Origin: Incurvaria masculella
Lineage: Eukaryota > Arthropoda > Insecta > Lepidoptera > Incurvariidae
Reading direction: 5' to 3'
DNA: 64,000 nucleotides
Assembly (NCBI GenBank): GCA_946894095.1
Contig: OX335642.1
Span: 1,561,021-1,625,020 of the forward strand
Positions 54,087 to 64,000 of this stretch are shown here, in pieces (positions within the stretch are counted from its first letter, which is position 1; each line of letters begins with the position of its first letter). Both the position numbers and the translations under genes were made by a program. The notes beneath the pieces were generated by a model that worked only from the letters and a program-made list of their open reading frames with translations, searched no databases and had not been told where the DNA came from.

Positions 54087-54266
54087 TCTGAGTTCTCACC
54101 GAAATTGGCGTTTACGGCAAACCGATCGACTGGCGTTTTCTCGAAACTCCATACAAGTTTTTACTAGATATTCTGTGGTTTTACTTCTTCAAGCTGTCAA
54201 AGTCAAACGCGGACTTCCGATTTGTATGAAAACGCGGAGTGGACGTAAACGGCAACGTCGACGTAA
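54087..54266 (+). mobile_element. Left half of a palindromic MITE interrupted by the mariner (MITE copy A)
   Basis: Begins near TCTGAGTTCTCACC and carries AATTGGCGTTTACGGC then ACCGATCGACTGGCG, which recur inverted at the right end (about 55585-55635). The interior has CTGTCAAAGTCAAACGCGG and GGCAACGTCGACG. The mariner sits in the centre. Copy B at 55664-55990 shows the uninterrupted arrangement. Confidence 0.85.
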
Positions 54267-54268
54267 TA

Positions 54269-55485
54269 GGTCGGGGAAAAAGTCTTTTCGCATTATAGTA
54301 TGTATGAACTTGTAATAAAATCTCTTTGGCTATACTATTTGTATCTGGCTGGTTTTGGTATCATTGAAAGTTTAAATTTTAAAGAACATAATTCCAAATT
54401 CAAATTAGGAAAATGTGTGATTCTCATTTGTTTTTCGTACTGTCAAAATGAGTGAATCTAATGAAGAAATTCGATACATTTTAAAATTTTACTACAAAAA
54501 AGGTAAAAATGCAACGCAAGCCGCGAAAAAAATTTGCGATGTTTATGGACCTAGTGCAGTGTCTGTGAGAGTAGCACAAATTTGGTTTAAGCGTTTTCAA
54601 TCCGGAAATTTTGATGTCAAAGATGCACGTCGCTCTGGTCGCTCTATTACGGATAAAATGGATGCCATTTTTGAAAAAGTGGAGCAAGATCGGCATATCA
54701 GTAGTTACGACGTAGCTGAAGAACTAGGAATTGACCACAAAACAGTTTTGGCGCATTTGAAAAAAACTGGGTACACAAAAAAGCTCGATATTTGGGTACC
54801 TCACGAGCTCACTGAAAGAAACCTAATGAACCGTGTACTCATTTGTGATTCTTTATTACGACGTAATGAAACCGAACCATTTTTGAAGAAGCTGATAACT
54901 GTCAGCTTCACAGACTGTGGCGAAACCCGGGTTAACTCGCAACAAGGTGATGCTGTGTGTGTGGTGGGATTGGAAGGGCATTATTCATTATGAGCTGTTA
55001 CCACCAGGCAGGACCATCGATTCTGAACTCTACTGCGAACAACTGATGAGATTAAAGCAAGAAGTTGAGAGAAAGCGGCTGGAATTAATCAACAGAAGGG
55101 GTGTGGTTTTTCATCATGATAACGCTAGACCTCACACATCTTTAGCCACTCAGCAAAAACTAAGAGAGTTTGGCTGGGAGGTGTTAATGCATCCGCCGTA
55201 TAGTCCTGACCTTGCACCTTCAGATTTCCACCTGTTTAGGTCTCTTCAGAATTCTTTAGGCAGTGTCAGGTTAACATCACGAGAGGACTGCCAAAACCAC
55301 TTGTCGCGGTATATTGATCAGAAGTCCCAATATTTCTATAGCAATGGGATCATGTCCCTACCTACAAGATGGCAAAAAGTTATCGAACAAAATGGTACCT
55401 ACATACTTTAGTTAAATGTAAATAAACCATATTAAAAAATGTTTTGAATTTTCTTAAAAAATGCGAAGAAACTTTTTCCCCAACC
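54269..55485 (+). mobile_element. mariner transposon, second copy, internally deleted (1217 bp)
   Basis: Starts GGTCGGGGAAAAAGT just after TA (54267-54268) and ends ACTTTTTCCCCAACC just before TA (55486-55487), so the TA target duplication is intact. Same family as 33123-34401, but net 62 bp shorter. It is inserted inside a palindromic MITE whose other half resumes at 55488. Confidence 0.95.
54448..55411 (+). pseudogene. mariner transposase with 62-bp deletion removing the first catalytic Asp
   Basis: The frame is open from the ATG at 54448 through the helix-turn-helix half and past the site of the sister copy's stop. At about 54902 a net 62-bp deletion removes the TGDE motif and shifts the frame. 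The shifted reading ends at 54993, while the C-terminal half, with HHDNARPH and YSPDLAPSD, continues in another frame to 55411. Without the first Asp it cannot catalyse transposition. Its N-terminal half is almost identical to the 34.2-kb copy. Confidence 0.92.
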
Positions 55486-55487
55486 TA

Positions 55488-55640
55488 TATTTACGGCAAC
55501 GTTGAGTAAGCTGTCAAATCAAGCTCGGACTCGCAAATGTTAGTTCGCTTAACGCCCGCTGCGCGCGCTCTTCAATTTCTCCATACAATTGAAAACGCCA
55601 GTCGATCGGTTTGCCGTAACGCCAATTTAGGTGACAACTT
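55488..55640 (+). mobile_element. Right half of interrupted MITE copy A
   Basis: Runs from TATTTACGGCAACGTTGAG through ACGCCAGTCGATCGG to CCAATTTAGGTGACAAC, the inverted complement of the left terminus. It aligns base for base over most of its length with 55839-55990 of copy B. Confidence 0.85.
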
Positions 55641-55663
55641 AGACTACCGGCTCAGAGTGGTCA

Positions 55664-55990
55664 GTGAGTTCTCACCTAAATTGGCGTTTACGGCATACCG
55701 ATCGACTGGCGTGTTCCGTAAAATCGTCAAACTCCATACAAGTTTGTACTGAGATTCTGTGGTTTTACTTCTTCAAGCTATCAAAGTCAAACTCGGATTT
55801 GTATGAAAACGCGAAGTCGACGTAATCGGCAACGTCGACGTATTTACGGCAACGTTGAGTGAGTTGTCAAATCAAACTCGGACTCGCAAATGTTAGTTCG
55901 CTTAACGCCCACTGCGCGCGCTCTTCAATTTCTCCATACATTTGAAAACGCCAGTCGATCGGTTTGCCGTAAACGCCAATTTAGGTGACT
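55664..55990 (+). mobile_element. Palindromic MITE copy B (about 325 bp)
   Basis: Ends TGAGTTCTCACCTAAATTGG and CCAATTTAGGTGACTTCGG are inverted repeats of about 50 bp. There is no coding capacity. It sits directly after copy A in the same orientation, and similar flanks (CAGAGTGGTCAGT) precede both, which suggests tandem duplication rather than independent insertion. Confidence 0.82.
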
Positions 55991-56465
55991 TCGGCTACAG
56001 TTATTTTGTTGTTTAACTTAGCTTTGGATATAACAAGTCAAATTCTACGACAAAAGTTAATTGCATGGATTTTTTTAAGGTACTATACATATGTGGCTGA
56101 TATCGTGATGTAATCATGACAAAACCGACATTAATTCAAGCCAAACATACCACATGTGCATTAGGTGTCATGGCAGGACCTTCTTTATATTGCTCGGCTT
56201 AATTAAAATGGATCAGATTTTGAAAAGTATTATAAAACTTTTATGTAAGTGCATTCATCACGATACATATGTAATTTTTTTACGAAAATGTTACTTCACA
56301 TCGATGTTGATCCATTTTACATGCGTATCCCGCGTGAAGCATAATGCATGGAGAATGTTTTGAGAATGATATCAGCCAGGTCAGTATAAATTTTATCTTG
56401 TTCCACTCCTATTTCACCAGACACACGGTCTCCTAACTAGTTGTTGGAACGGTAGGTGTCATAAT
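55991..56465. other. No gene recognised outside the SINE scrap at 56140
   Basis: Unclassified AT-rich sequence. Confidence 0.45.
56140..56215 (-). mobile_element. SINE body scrap
   Basis: CATTAGGTGTCATGGCAGG then ACCTTCTTTATATTGCTCGGC is the reversed body end. Confidence 0.62.
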
Positions 56466-56697
56466 AAAATACACTTTTTCGTGAACCGAGGACACATTGA
56501 TGAAAGAAAAGAAGATGTAAAAATAACCACTTTATGAACACAGTGCAAGGTTAGACTTGCTTGGTATGTTTGCTGGTTCAAGTCCAGTCTGGCACTATAT
56601 TTATATAGTAGTCCTCTAATATTTTTACAGCTTTCTGTCTTTATTAATTAAATTCACCTTGTTTCACGGTTTATTTTACATACGTACGATCAAAGAT
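56466..56697. repeat. CGACCGTGAAGCAAGG repeat, copies 5 and 6 facing each other
   Basis: CACTTTTTCGTGAACCGAGG, ACACATTGATGAAAGAAAAG and GTGCAAGGTTAGACTTGC run to 56585. A reversed scrap (CACCTTGTTTCACGGTTTATT) lies at 56655-56697. CTGGTTCAAGTCCAG at 56574 is a perfect B-box match. Confidence 0.62.
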
Positions 56698-57175
56698 TTA
56701 AGAAATTCCCCCTCTATTTAAGTTTTTAAAAAAGATCTCAAAGCTTATTTTCTGTCTTTATGATTTCTTTAATTTTCTCCCTCATAATTATTTAAGTTTG
56801 TCAGTATTTATTTTTATTTTTTATTTATTTTGCCAATATATTTTTTTTCCTTTTAATTATATTGTATCAAGTATCATCTTTTATTTGTTTTTAAAATATA
56901 TATATATATATTTAGTATTTATTTACTGATATTTATGTAGTTATATTAATGTACAGTTATATAAATTATATATTTAAGTTTAAGTATAATGTGTATTTGT
57001 TGTATATTGTGTAGGAATTATGTTTCCTCTAAAGCTATTTCTCCATAGTTACTACTCGCACTACTGCTCACGATACCCAAAGGTAGACTGGTAGAAAATG
57101 CCTCCGGCATTAAGTTGTACCTTTTGCCCGAGTTTTTTTTAATTGCAATAAACTTATATAAATAAATAAAATAAA
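56690..57175 (+). mobile_element. LINE 3' fragment with long AT-rich UTR
   Basis: FKKDLKAYFLSL followed by a stop near 56765, then an AT-rich UTR that includes (AT) repeats at 56898-56912. The 3' end has AATGCCTCCGGCATTAAG, a small hairpin (GCCTCCGGC), and finishes TAAATAAATAAAATAAA. Confidence 0.72.
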
Positions 57176-57184
57176 GGTAGGATT

Positions 57185-57835
57185 ATGTCGTTTTATAATC
57201 ACACTAGCTGAAGTAACCGGCTCCGCTCCGGTCAATACCGTTCTGGACTGTCCCGAAGTATCCCGAACCATCCCTAAATCTGGAAAACCCTCCAAATCCA
57301 AAGGGATGTCCCTACGTATTCTATCGCCTTTACCATGGAGAGTGCTCGTCGGAGCTGAATAACGCTGTACCTCCGTCCCCTTTTTACCTTCCCTCTACCT
57401 ACGCGGAACCGGGAGAAAATGCACATATTCACAGTCGAACTTCCAAAAATAAGAACCCACCGATCTTCTAGATCCTTCATCTATACGGTCGGAAAACAAT
57501 GGAATGAACTCCTTTCCGAGGTACTTACCCCAGCGTACAACCTGGGCTTTTTCAAAAATGGTGTGAAGAAGCTGCTGGCCGGCCGTCATGGTTTTTGCAG
57601 CCCCCCTGAAAGTTTGAAACCCCATGGAAATCGTCGGGCACCTTGAGCGGCCCTGGCGTACGCCATATGCCGCCCTTAACATAAAAAAATCCGGGCGAAT
57701 TATTTCCTCTATATTATATAAGTTCCCTATACAAACTTTCATCCCCTATTTCCCGCATTCCTCCTACATTCATCGACATTACTTCAACGGTTTGGGCGCG
57801 AACAAGAGTTGATTTCGCATTTATAATAGTCTAAT
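57185..57835 (+). repeat. Same repeat, copy 3, split by the LINE at 57315-57690
   Basis: CACTAGCTGAAGTAACCGGC and CCGCTCCGGTCAATACCG lie to the left. TATAAGTTCCCTATACAAAC, TTTCATCCCCTATTTCCC and GATTTCGCATTTATAATAG resume to the right of the LINE fragment. Confidence 0.68.
57315..57690 (+). mobile_element. Jockey-like LINE 3' fragment, best copy
   Basis: IRTHRSSRSFIYTVGKQWNE, LAGRHGFCSPP and HGNRRAP are the C-terminal tail of ORF2, followed by CTGGCGTACGCCATATGCCGC and CCTTAACATAAAAA. It sits inside another interspersed repeat whose parts lie at 57185-57295 and 57695-57835. Confidence 0.8.
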
Positions 57836-58059
57836 AGTATGCATAACATTTCATTTATTTATCAGACCGGTTAATTCAGTCGTGGTCAATCATCCAGGTT
57901 GTATTGCATTTATAACAATGTCATATTAACTATGTATCTTTACATACATTTATGACGGAAAAATCCATTATACAACCATGTCGATTATTTGAAGCTATAT
58001 TTTGTAATTACTTAATTAAATAAAAACCGTATTTGTACCGGATCCCAATGTTACCCATT

Positions 58060-58350
58060 TTACCAAAAAAATCCAAAAAGTTTTTTTTTAAAACTTTTTT
58101 TCTCTACATCTCGTTTCAACTCAATACCCTTTTTCCAGCGATGTTTGATACCTTGTTTATAATGAGAACCGTCGAGCTCTTCAAAGTAGCCATCAACCGC
58201 CAACTCTAGCTCTTCATTGTTGGGAAATATTTAACCGCCTAGCCATTTTTTCAAGTTTGGAAACATAATAATCCAAGGGGGCCATATCTGGCCGTGATGG
58301 CCATTGATTTAGGCCATCGCAATTACGGATCTGTGAACTGGTGTATTGTC
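58060..58350 (-). mobile_element. mariner relic, C-terminal scrap
   Basis: On the minus strand QDNTPVHRS then, after a deletion, SRPDMAPLDYYV, and later in other frames pieces like SWRLMATLKSS. This is the mariner HxDNxPxH and SPDxAPxD region, heavily decayed. It may belong to the same broad lineage as 50203-50446. Confidence 0.65.
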
Positions 58351-58510
58351 TTGAATGTATGAATTAATACATTCTTTATTGTGCACAAACAAAAATACAA
58401 TTACAGAGAAAACATACAGCAAAACAACAATACTGCACAAAGGCGGACTTATGACTAAGATTGATATCTTCCAGTCAACCCTTGATGAAACAAAATCCAG
58501 CTATAAAACG
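58350..58510 (-). mobile_element. LINE 3' end
   Basis: Plus-strand TACATTCTTTATTGTGCAC, AAACAAAAATACAATTACAG, GCACAAAGGCGGACTTATG and GATATCTTCCAGTCAACCC are the reversed tail of a lepidopteran LINE, recognised from general familiarity. Confidence 0.6.
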
Positions 58511-60017
58511 TCGGACTTATAAACATACGTAAATTAGTTGTTGCTATTCATAGTAATGAAAGCAAAGCATTATGCTAAGCCACTTTTGTTCAATGTAGTG
58601 CTGCAATTAAATGTTATTCCGATACAATTATTGCGACTAAGATGTCACTCAACTAATAAGCATTGCTTTCAGATTACATTAGTCTTCGTTTCGACTATTC
58701 TGTCTCATGTATCCAGCTTAATGAACTCGTGTCAGGGAAGCCATCTGCAGAAGCCATTAGAACACTAAATGAACTCTCCCCCCATTGCACAATGTTCGAC
58801 GTCTGACGTCAAACAACGTGTCGCGCCGTGTTAACACGCCGCTGCGTCGTCGCTACGATAAAGTGAATTAGGTCAAATATGGTTGGTGTAACAGCGCAAA
58901 TAATTGACAATATGCCACGGGAGTGAATAAAGTCCCCCCGGGAATATTGGAGTTAAATGGAAGGACAATACAATTACCAGCCCTTCTAACGAAGCTTACG
59001 CGTAGATATGTCGAGTGACACCTAAACAACTTTCTCTTAAACGTAAGTAAGAATGTATGTAAAAATACAAAAGATAAAACCAATTTTCACATAGCTCGGA
59101 AAACAGTAAGAGAAAACACTTTAAAAAACAAATAAAAGATGTTTTGAAGGTTTTAGGTTAAGGTTTAATGGGAATTACAATTAAATTCTTGGAGGATTTC
59201 GGTGGGCTTTTACTTGTTTTAGTACAGGCAGTACAGTTCAAACAGGTTGAATTTTGCTGGTATTTGACTCAACATTGATCTTATTGCTTTGATCAAAATT
59301 TTGGTTTGCATGGCGCTTATATTTTTCATGGTACTTACAAAATGTCAGAGTAGCTCCCACATTTGGTTTAGCATTATTAAATACCTAGTTTAACTGCATA
59401 ATAGTTGCATTCATGTATCTTAAAAATAAGAAGCCATACAGCGAGACCCAATACTACAGAGTTTTACAGTCTTGCATGTAGGGTTACACTGGTCCTGCTT
59501 TGTCCGGAAATGTCTGGCTTTTGGGCCTTTCATTCGGCCGTTAATTTTGTTCGGATATTCGACTCGTAATCCGTCCAAAAATTTTTCACCTGACTATATT
59601 TTGGGCAAACATTCCTCCGAACTTGCTTTCTTACAACTGTTGATTTTCTTCTAGTGGTTTTTGGTCATGCAGTGTTAATATGATAATAGGCTTGTGGGGT
59701 TTTTTAAATTTCGAAATCGTAACACTACTTACATAAGTTCATGAACACACCCGTAAAACACTGGCATAGTGCAAATTAACAGCTCCATATACATATCAAT
59801 TTGTGATTCCGCTTCGCCCGCAGAGCGCTGGGTTATAACAGCAATGAAAGTATAACATCACGACCGAGCGTATAGGAAGAAAATTGCGATGGCCAGTATT
59901 GAACAAGTATCGAATTAGCGGTATTAGCTTAGTCGATACACTTGCGATAGATAATGCGCTTGGGGACTGTAGCATCGTCCAAGACTGGAGGCGGCACAAA
60001 ATATGTACACTTATAGG
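58511..60017. other. No gene recognised in 1.5 kb
   Basis: 58780-58860 is CpG-rich (GTGTCGCGCCGTGTTAACAC, CGCCGCTGCGTCGTCGC) with a TGACGTCA motif at 58804. Otherwise AT-rich without recognised repeats. Confidence 0.45.
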
Positions 60018-60405
60018 GCTCATTGTTCAGGGACGTGGTGACTCGCCTTGCATGCCAGAGGTCATAGGTTCAAATCCTCGCCATGTTCATGCACCACTTT
60101 ATTTGTCTTTATTATTTGGATAAATTCATTTCGTCAATAATTCGAGCTGTTCTATGATTCGGTATCGGTGGTTAGGTTAAGCCCGTCTGGGTCTGTACCA
60201 TTGCATCGGATTAAATCATAGACCTAGAATGCGCGCGAAGCGCGCTTACAATTTCTATGGATTAAACGGTAATCGAAAATTGTCAGTGTTTTCCATCCAG
60301 TTCAATGTAGTAGCCGCACTCGTAAAGGGAAGGTTCTAGCATGGAAGCTAATTCTTTCGAGAATGCGATGTGAATGGTACATTAGCCATCCATGTCCAAT
60401 TATAT
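60018..60405 (+). mobile_element. tRNA-headed SINE carrying a 43-bp hairpin insertion
   Basis: GGCTCATTGTTCAGGGACG, B box AGGTTCAAATCC, linker CATTTCGTCAATAATTCGAG, body CCGTCTGGGTCTGTACCATTG, then an insertion at 60216-60258. The body resumes at ATTAAACGGTAATCG and runs to TTAGCCATCCATGTCC. Confidence 0.85.
60216..60258. mobile_element. 43-bp hairpin insertion with 8-bp target duplication
   Basis: The SINE sequence GGATTAAA occurs at 60208-60215 and again at 60259-60266, bracketing 43 bp built around GCGCGC-GAA-GCGCGC, with ATAGA / TCTAT near the ends. Other SINE copies have GGATTAAA only once. A diverged relative of this hairpin (AGACCTAGCATTCGCGCCG) is seen at 28488. Confidence 0.75.
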
Positions 60406-60865
60406 GACAGTGAAATGATGATATCCTATGATAGTAAACATTGAAAATGGGGCAACTAAAGCTATTCTTAATTCATTAATCAATTAAACTAGTATGTCGG
60501 CTCTTCTAGAACCGACAGATTTATAACGTGTCCAAGTGTAGGTATCCTACCTATGCATAAGAAATGAAATGAAATATAAAAAAAATAATTTATGTGGACA
60601 GAGTGCAGTAGGTGAAACAATTATTTTAAAAGTTTTTGGTTTTAGTCAAACTTAATCTATCAGACACAGATCTATCAGATCTAGATTTACCTTGCAAAAT
60701 ACGAAATTACCATTTCCCGACAGAAATAAATATTTTATAATGTATTTAAACGGACAGTCCGTATCAAACATATTTCTGCCCATTTTTCACTTTTTATTGT
60801 AATATTTTTTTTATTAAAAAACCTTATATTATATTAGTATAAAACTAAATATTAATAAATATACT

Positions 60866-61012
60866 CTTTCGTAATAAGCAGGAACATCGTTTATTCCAAG
60901 AAATGTGATATGTATGTGTGTAATAGTACAAAATAGTTCTTTTTACTGGGCTCTTTCTTAAATTAATATATCCTTGCTTCACGGTCGATTATACGTACAT
61001 ACATATCACAAA
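60866..61012 (-). repeat. CGACCGTGAAGCAAGG repeat, copy 7
   Basis: TATACTCTTTCGTAATAAGC, TTTTTACTGGGCTCTTTC, TCCTTGCTTCACGGTCGATT and ACATACATATCACA, close to the 40.8-kb copy. Confidence 0.78.
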
Positions 61013-61414
61013 CTAAATATAATTTATTTTTTGTGCGGTTCTGTAGGTACTTTATAATGCTTAAACTGTCGTAATTGAAAAAGCATCTTAAAATATTACA
61101 TAAAATATAATCATGTTTTCGAGTTTCGTTGACGTACGAACCCAAAAACAGATATTATTTTGAACTCAACTATTTGCCGATGCGATGTCCAGTGACTTGA
61201 CTCATTTTAGAATAGAATTAAACTTTTTGGTAGGGACGGCCCCATACATGCAACCGACTTTGGTCAGAACGTGATCTCTGGCATACTACTTATCAAAACA
61301 TATATTTTCTATTTTATGGATTTTTAATCCCATTAATTTGAGTTTAACCAATGATATTAACCATTCAGCATAGTCATCAGATTTTGAAAATAATCGAAAA
61401 AGGTTTTTGGTCGG

Positions 61415-61610
61415 GATATTCGTCGGAAACTGCGACCTTTGGATTACATGTAGAGCAGTGGACTTGTAATCGAAAGGTCGCAAATTCCAAAGCTGCTTCC
61501 GACGAATATCCAGATGAAAATTTTTAATTTCAAAATTAGATTACAATGCTTCAGTGTAGATGTCATTGGATAATGTCGAATTCTTTTAAAATTGTGGGAA
61601 CATAAAGATA
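61415..61610 (+). mobile_element. Second tRNA-Thr-derived SINE copy, folded into a palindrome
   Basis: The right arm ACTTGTAATCGAAAGGTCGC then CTTCCGACGAATATC matches the 3' half of the tRNA-like head at 50790, here with a proper loop TTGTAAT (anticodon TGT). The left arm GATATTCGTCGGAA and GCGACCTTTGGATTACATGT at 61415-61449 is its inverted copy. The SINE tail (AGATTACAATGCTTCAGTG) follows at 61540. Confidence 0.7.
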
Positions 61611-62814
61611 TTTATTTGTTGCTTCTTCTGTTGCTCTTCTGTTATTCTTTATTTAAAAAAAATATTTCCCATCATTTACGAAAAAATATTTTTAACAACG
61701 AATAAAAAAATCTGTCTTGCAACGAAATATATAAAAGTACATTGTCTAGATATCTACAATCAGGAACAAAGATACAATTTTCAGAGTTGACAATTCATAG
61801 TTGCGTGCATAGGGCACGCCAACTTTTGCCATGAAACTATTTCCCAACCCAACCCCTGTAACCGCTACACTGTGGTCACACCGTAAACTTCTCAGAACTA
61901 TCTAGTCATATTAAAATGGAGTTCTGCATTTAACGGATTTGTGTGATACAATGTACTTGGATTAGGCTTTTAATTTTGTTTGTAAATTACCTTTTTATAC
62001 ATATACAAGCTGTCTCCGCGGTTATGTTCAGCGATGGCCAATGTTAAAATATAACAAATCCAATTCTAGTCTGTCTGTCTATGGACAACAAACATCATCC
62101 ATATACAGAGTTTAAACAATACCATACAATAGAAATAGTCGGTTGACCCTGTTTAGCGTAATGCTTAGTAGTATGTAAGTTGTGAAATAAATCAAGCATT
62201 ACATAGGTACAAACCGCATTTAAATAGAATTAGTGGTCCTAGTTATCAGCGAACAGACAGATTTACGTTCGCCAATTAAGTTTTTACCCACACCAACCCT
62301 CTAATACGTCTGCTGGCTCACAATATAATCAAATATATGAAACTTAAATCTGGCCCTGAGGCAACAAAGTATTCTAATATTTCAACCATTTTGAGCCTTA
62401 AAAGGCTGTGTGCTCGCTCTCCTTCACTCATTACAAACTTTGGAGTAATAAAATAATACTTAGAGAAATATTTATTTTGATTGTCGACAAGAGTTGCCAA
62501 CTCTTGCCAACTCATATTTCTCGACCCGCATTATCCTTGTTGGATAATTGGGGCTGCCCACTCAAAATCGTGGCAAGATTACCGCAAATATGTTGCGTAA
62601 ATTGCGAGGTATAAGGGTGAATGAAGTTATTCCTCAAGGTCGTGTTTGATGGGCGAATTAGAAAAGTCGGGGCGTCCAGTTTTTGACGGCTGTCAAACAT
62701 GGAGGTGATCCATGCTGTCAAATTAATGTTTATCTGCAAAACTTGGATCGCTTTTCGGCAGTTACCTATGCAACACTTCATTTAAAATATACTTGTTTGA
62801 TAATCAACATTTTT
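61611..62814. other. No gene recognised
   Basis: AT-rich. GAGTTGCCAACTCTTGCCAAC at 62490 is a short local repeat, and GCTGTCAAACATGGAGGTG at 62688 part of an imperfect hairpin. Confidence 0.45.
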
Positions 62815-63630
62815 CGGATTTCTTCCTTAACTCGTGCGGTGAGACCTTGGTTGTTGCTAAATTTCGTGATTCTGTCAACGGGAATTACCGTAAGTTTTTA
62901 TTTTTTCGTGATTTTTAAAATATGCGGCTTTTTTTAACCCAATAAATTCGAAACTTTATTTATTTTCAGCTGAAAAAGGAAGTATATCAATATTGCATAT
63001 CAATATCAATACAGCTGAAAAGGACAAATTTCTTTGACATGGGTACTACATTGTAGTATGAATTTGTATATTTACTAACTTATATTTAATTTGATATTAC
63101 CTTGTATCAAAAATGACGATGGCTTTTTACACCTGAATAATTTAGATCATAATTCCTATTAATTTAGAATAAGATGTCATTATCGTAATCAAGAGTTTGC
63201 TCCTCACCAATGTATATAATGTTCTTATAATAATGTTTTTTGTGAGCAGTAGTAATCAATCAATCACTGTAAACTAGTTTGTAAGTATCACTGGAAAAAA
63301 AAATAACAATAATAATACAATGACCAACCTGACGAAGTTTCTTGTCGGCTCTTCTTCGCCAGAAGTAATCGAACCGACAGGAAAAAAAATGACGAATCCG
63401 AGTGTGTAATATACATCTAATGGAGGAAATAAAGAAACTGAAACTGAAACTGAAATATAAATGATATAGTACGCTTGAAATGAATTTTATATTCATTTCA
63501 AACTCATAACTCCATGCGTTCTTAAAAGAAAGGGTATTTGCAGACAGACAGAAAGACAGAAGAATAACAAAGTGATCCGTTAAGATTCCTTTTTTTCGTT
63601 TGAGGAGTGAAACCCAAAAAGGCCCCTTTT
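62815..63630 (+). repeat. Same repeat, copy 2, interrupted by a LINE-like 3' end
   Basis: GTGAGACCTTGGTTGTTGC, TAAATTTCGTGATTCTGTC and AACGGGAATTACCG at the left. CCATGCGTTCTTAAAAGAAAG, GGTATTTGCAGACAGACAG and AACAAAGTGATCCGTTAAG resume at about 63515. The segment between is largely 63040-63460. Confidence 0.6.
63040..63460 (+). mobile_element. LINE-like 3' end, copy 2
   Basis: Same sequence as 12905-13275 with small insertions (an extra ATGACGATGGCTTTTTACACC). It ends with GAAACTGAAACTGAAACTG. It appears to interrupt another repeat whose halves lie at 62815-62930 and 63515-63630. Confidence 0.75.
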
Positions 63631-64000
63631 TATCGTAAAGTCATTTTTTTAAATGCCTTATTGTTTATTTTTTTCGTAATATTTTCTATCCCTAAGTATG
63701 ATTTTTTTTAATGACTTTGTAAGTCTCGAATATTTTTTTTAACGGAATAGATTTAATTAATCTTGTATTTATTGCGTAGACAGTATAAAAATAACAACAA
63801 TTGCTGTATTTTGTGTTTTTTGTAGAGACGGCACAATAACCATTTATTCATAACACATTTTATGATAAAATTATAAATATATGCATACAATTAAAATGTT
63901 TTTCGCCCTACAATAAAGTTAATATATTTTTTTTAGATACCTATTTTATCTACCTACATATTGTATCCACTATTAAAACACACACACACACACTGCATTC
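63631..64000. other. No gene recognised
   Basis: AT-rich sequence running to the (AC)n at the window end. Confidence 0.5.
63976..63994 (+). repeat. (AC)n microsatellite
   Basis: CACACACACACACACACAC near the window end. A shorter one lies at 32611-32622. Confidence 0.93.

Overview
This is eukaryotic, AT-rich, intron-like DNA, and by its repeat families almost certainly lepidopteran (moth). The evidence is repeat content: eight copies of the GGGTTCCGTACCC-type repeat, the ACCGACTTC repeat, SINEs with tRNA or 5S rRNA heads on one shared body, LINE 3' ends with AATAAATAAATAA tails, and mariner transposons. The order is inferred from general familiarity with these families, not from a search.

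Only one stretch is convincingly host protein-coding: a 101-bp exon at 49014-49114 (+), with a proper acceptor and donor. It encodes the third transmembrane segment and the QRY box of a peptide GPCR of the sex peptide receptor / myoinhibitory peptide receptor (SPR) type. No other SPR exon was recognised, so the window appears to be two very long introns: about 49 kb or more upstream and about 15 kb or more downstream. Just after the exon lie three decayed copies of its 3' half that still read in a similar frame. This looks like local exon duplication that degenerated.

Layout. 0-9 kb: LINE 3' ends, a 5S-headed SINE (3.1 kb), a degenerate SINE and a ~400-bp direct duplication (6.3 and 7.9 kb). 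9.4-10.8 kb: a LINE reverse-transcriptase relic split by a 339-bp insertion with a 13-bp target-site duplication. 11-16 kb: MITE and SINE pieces, including two SINEs tail to tail. 16-23 kb: five GGGTTCC repeats, a TTAA-flanked MITE and tRNA-headed SINEs. 24.4-25.5 kb: tandem ACCGACTTC repeats and a long palindrome whose loop holds (TTAGG)8. 26-32 kb: a long-TIR palindromic element and LINE scraps. 33.1-34.4 kb: a mariner with one premature stop. 34.5-41 kb: a direct duplication, a minisatellite and a second mariner lineage. 41-48 kb: SINEs, a second TTAA MITE and a LINE end. 49 kb: the SPR exon. 50-51 kb: a third mariner remnant and a tRNA-Thr-derived SINE. 54.1-56.0 kb: two tandem MITEs, one carrying a second copy of the 33-kb mariner. 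56-64 kb: LINE ends, a mariner scrap, a SINE carrying a 43-bp hairpin insertion, and interrupted repeats.

The elements do not form a pathway. They are layers of parasitic DNA in introns of one neuropeptide-receptor gene. No bacterial features, CRISPR array, rRNA gene or confidently functional tRNA gene was seen. Boundaries of old repeats are approximate, usually within 10-30 bp.
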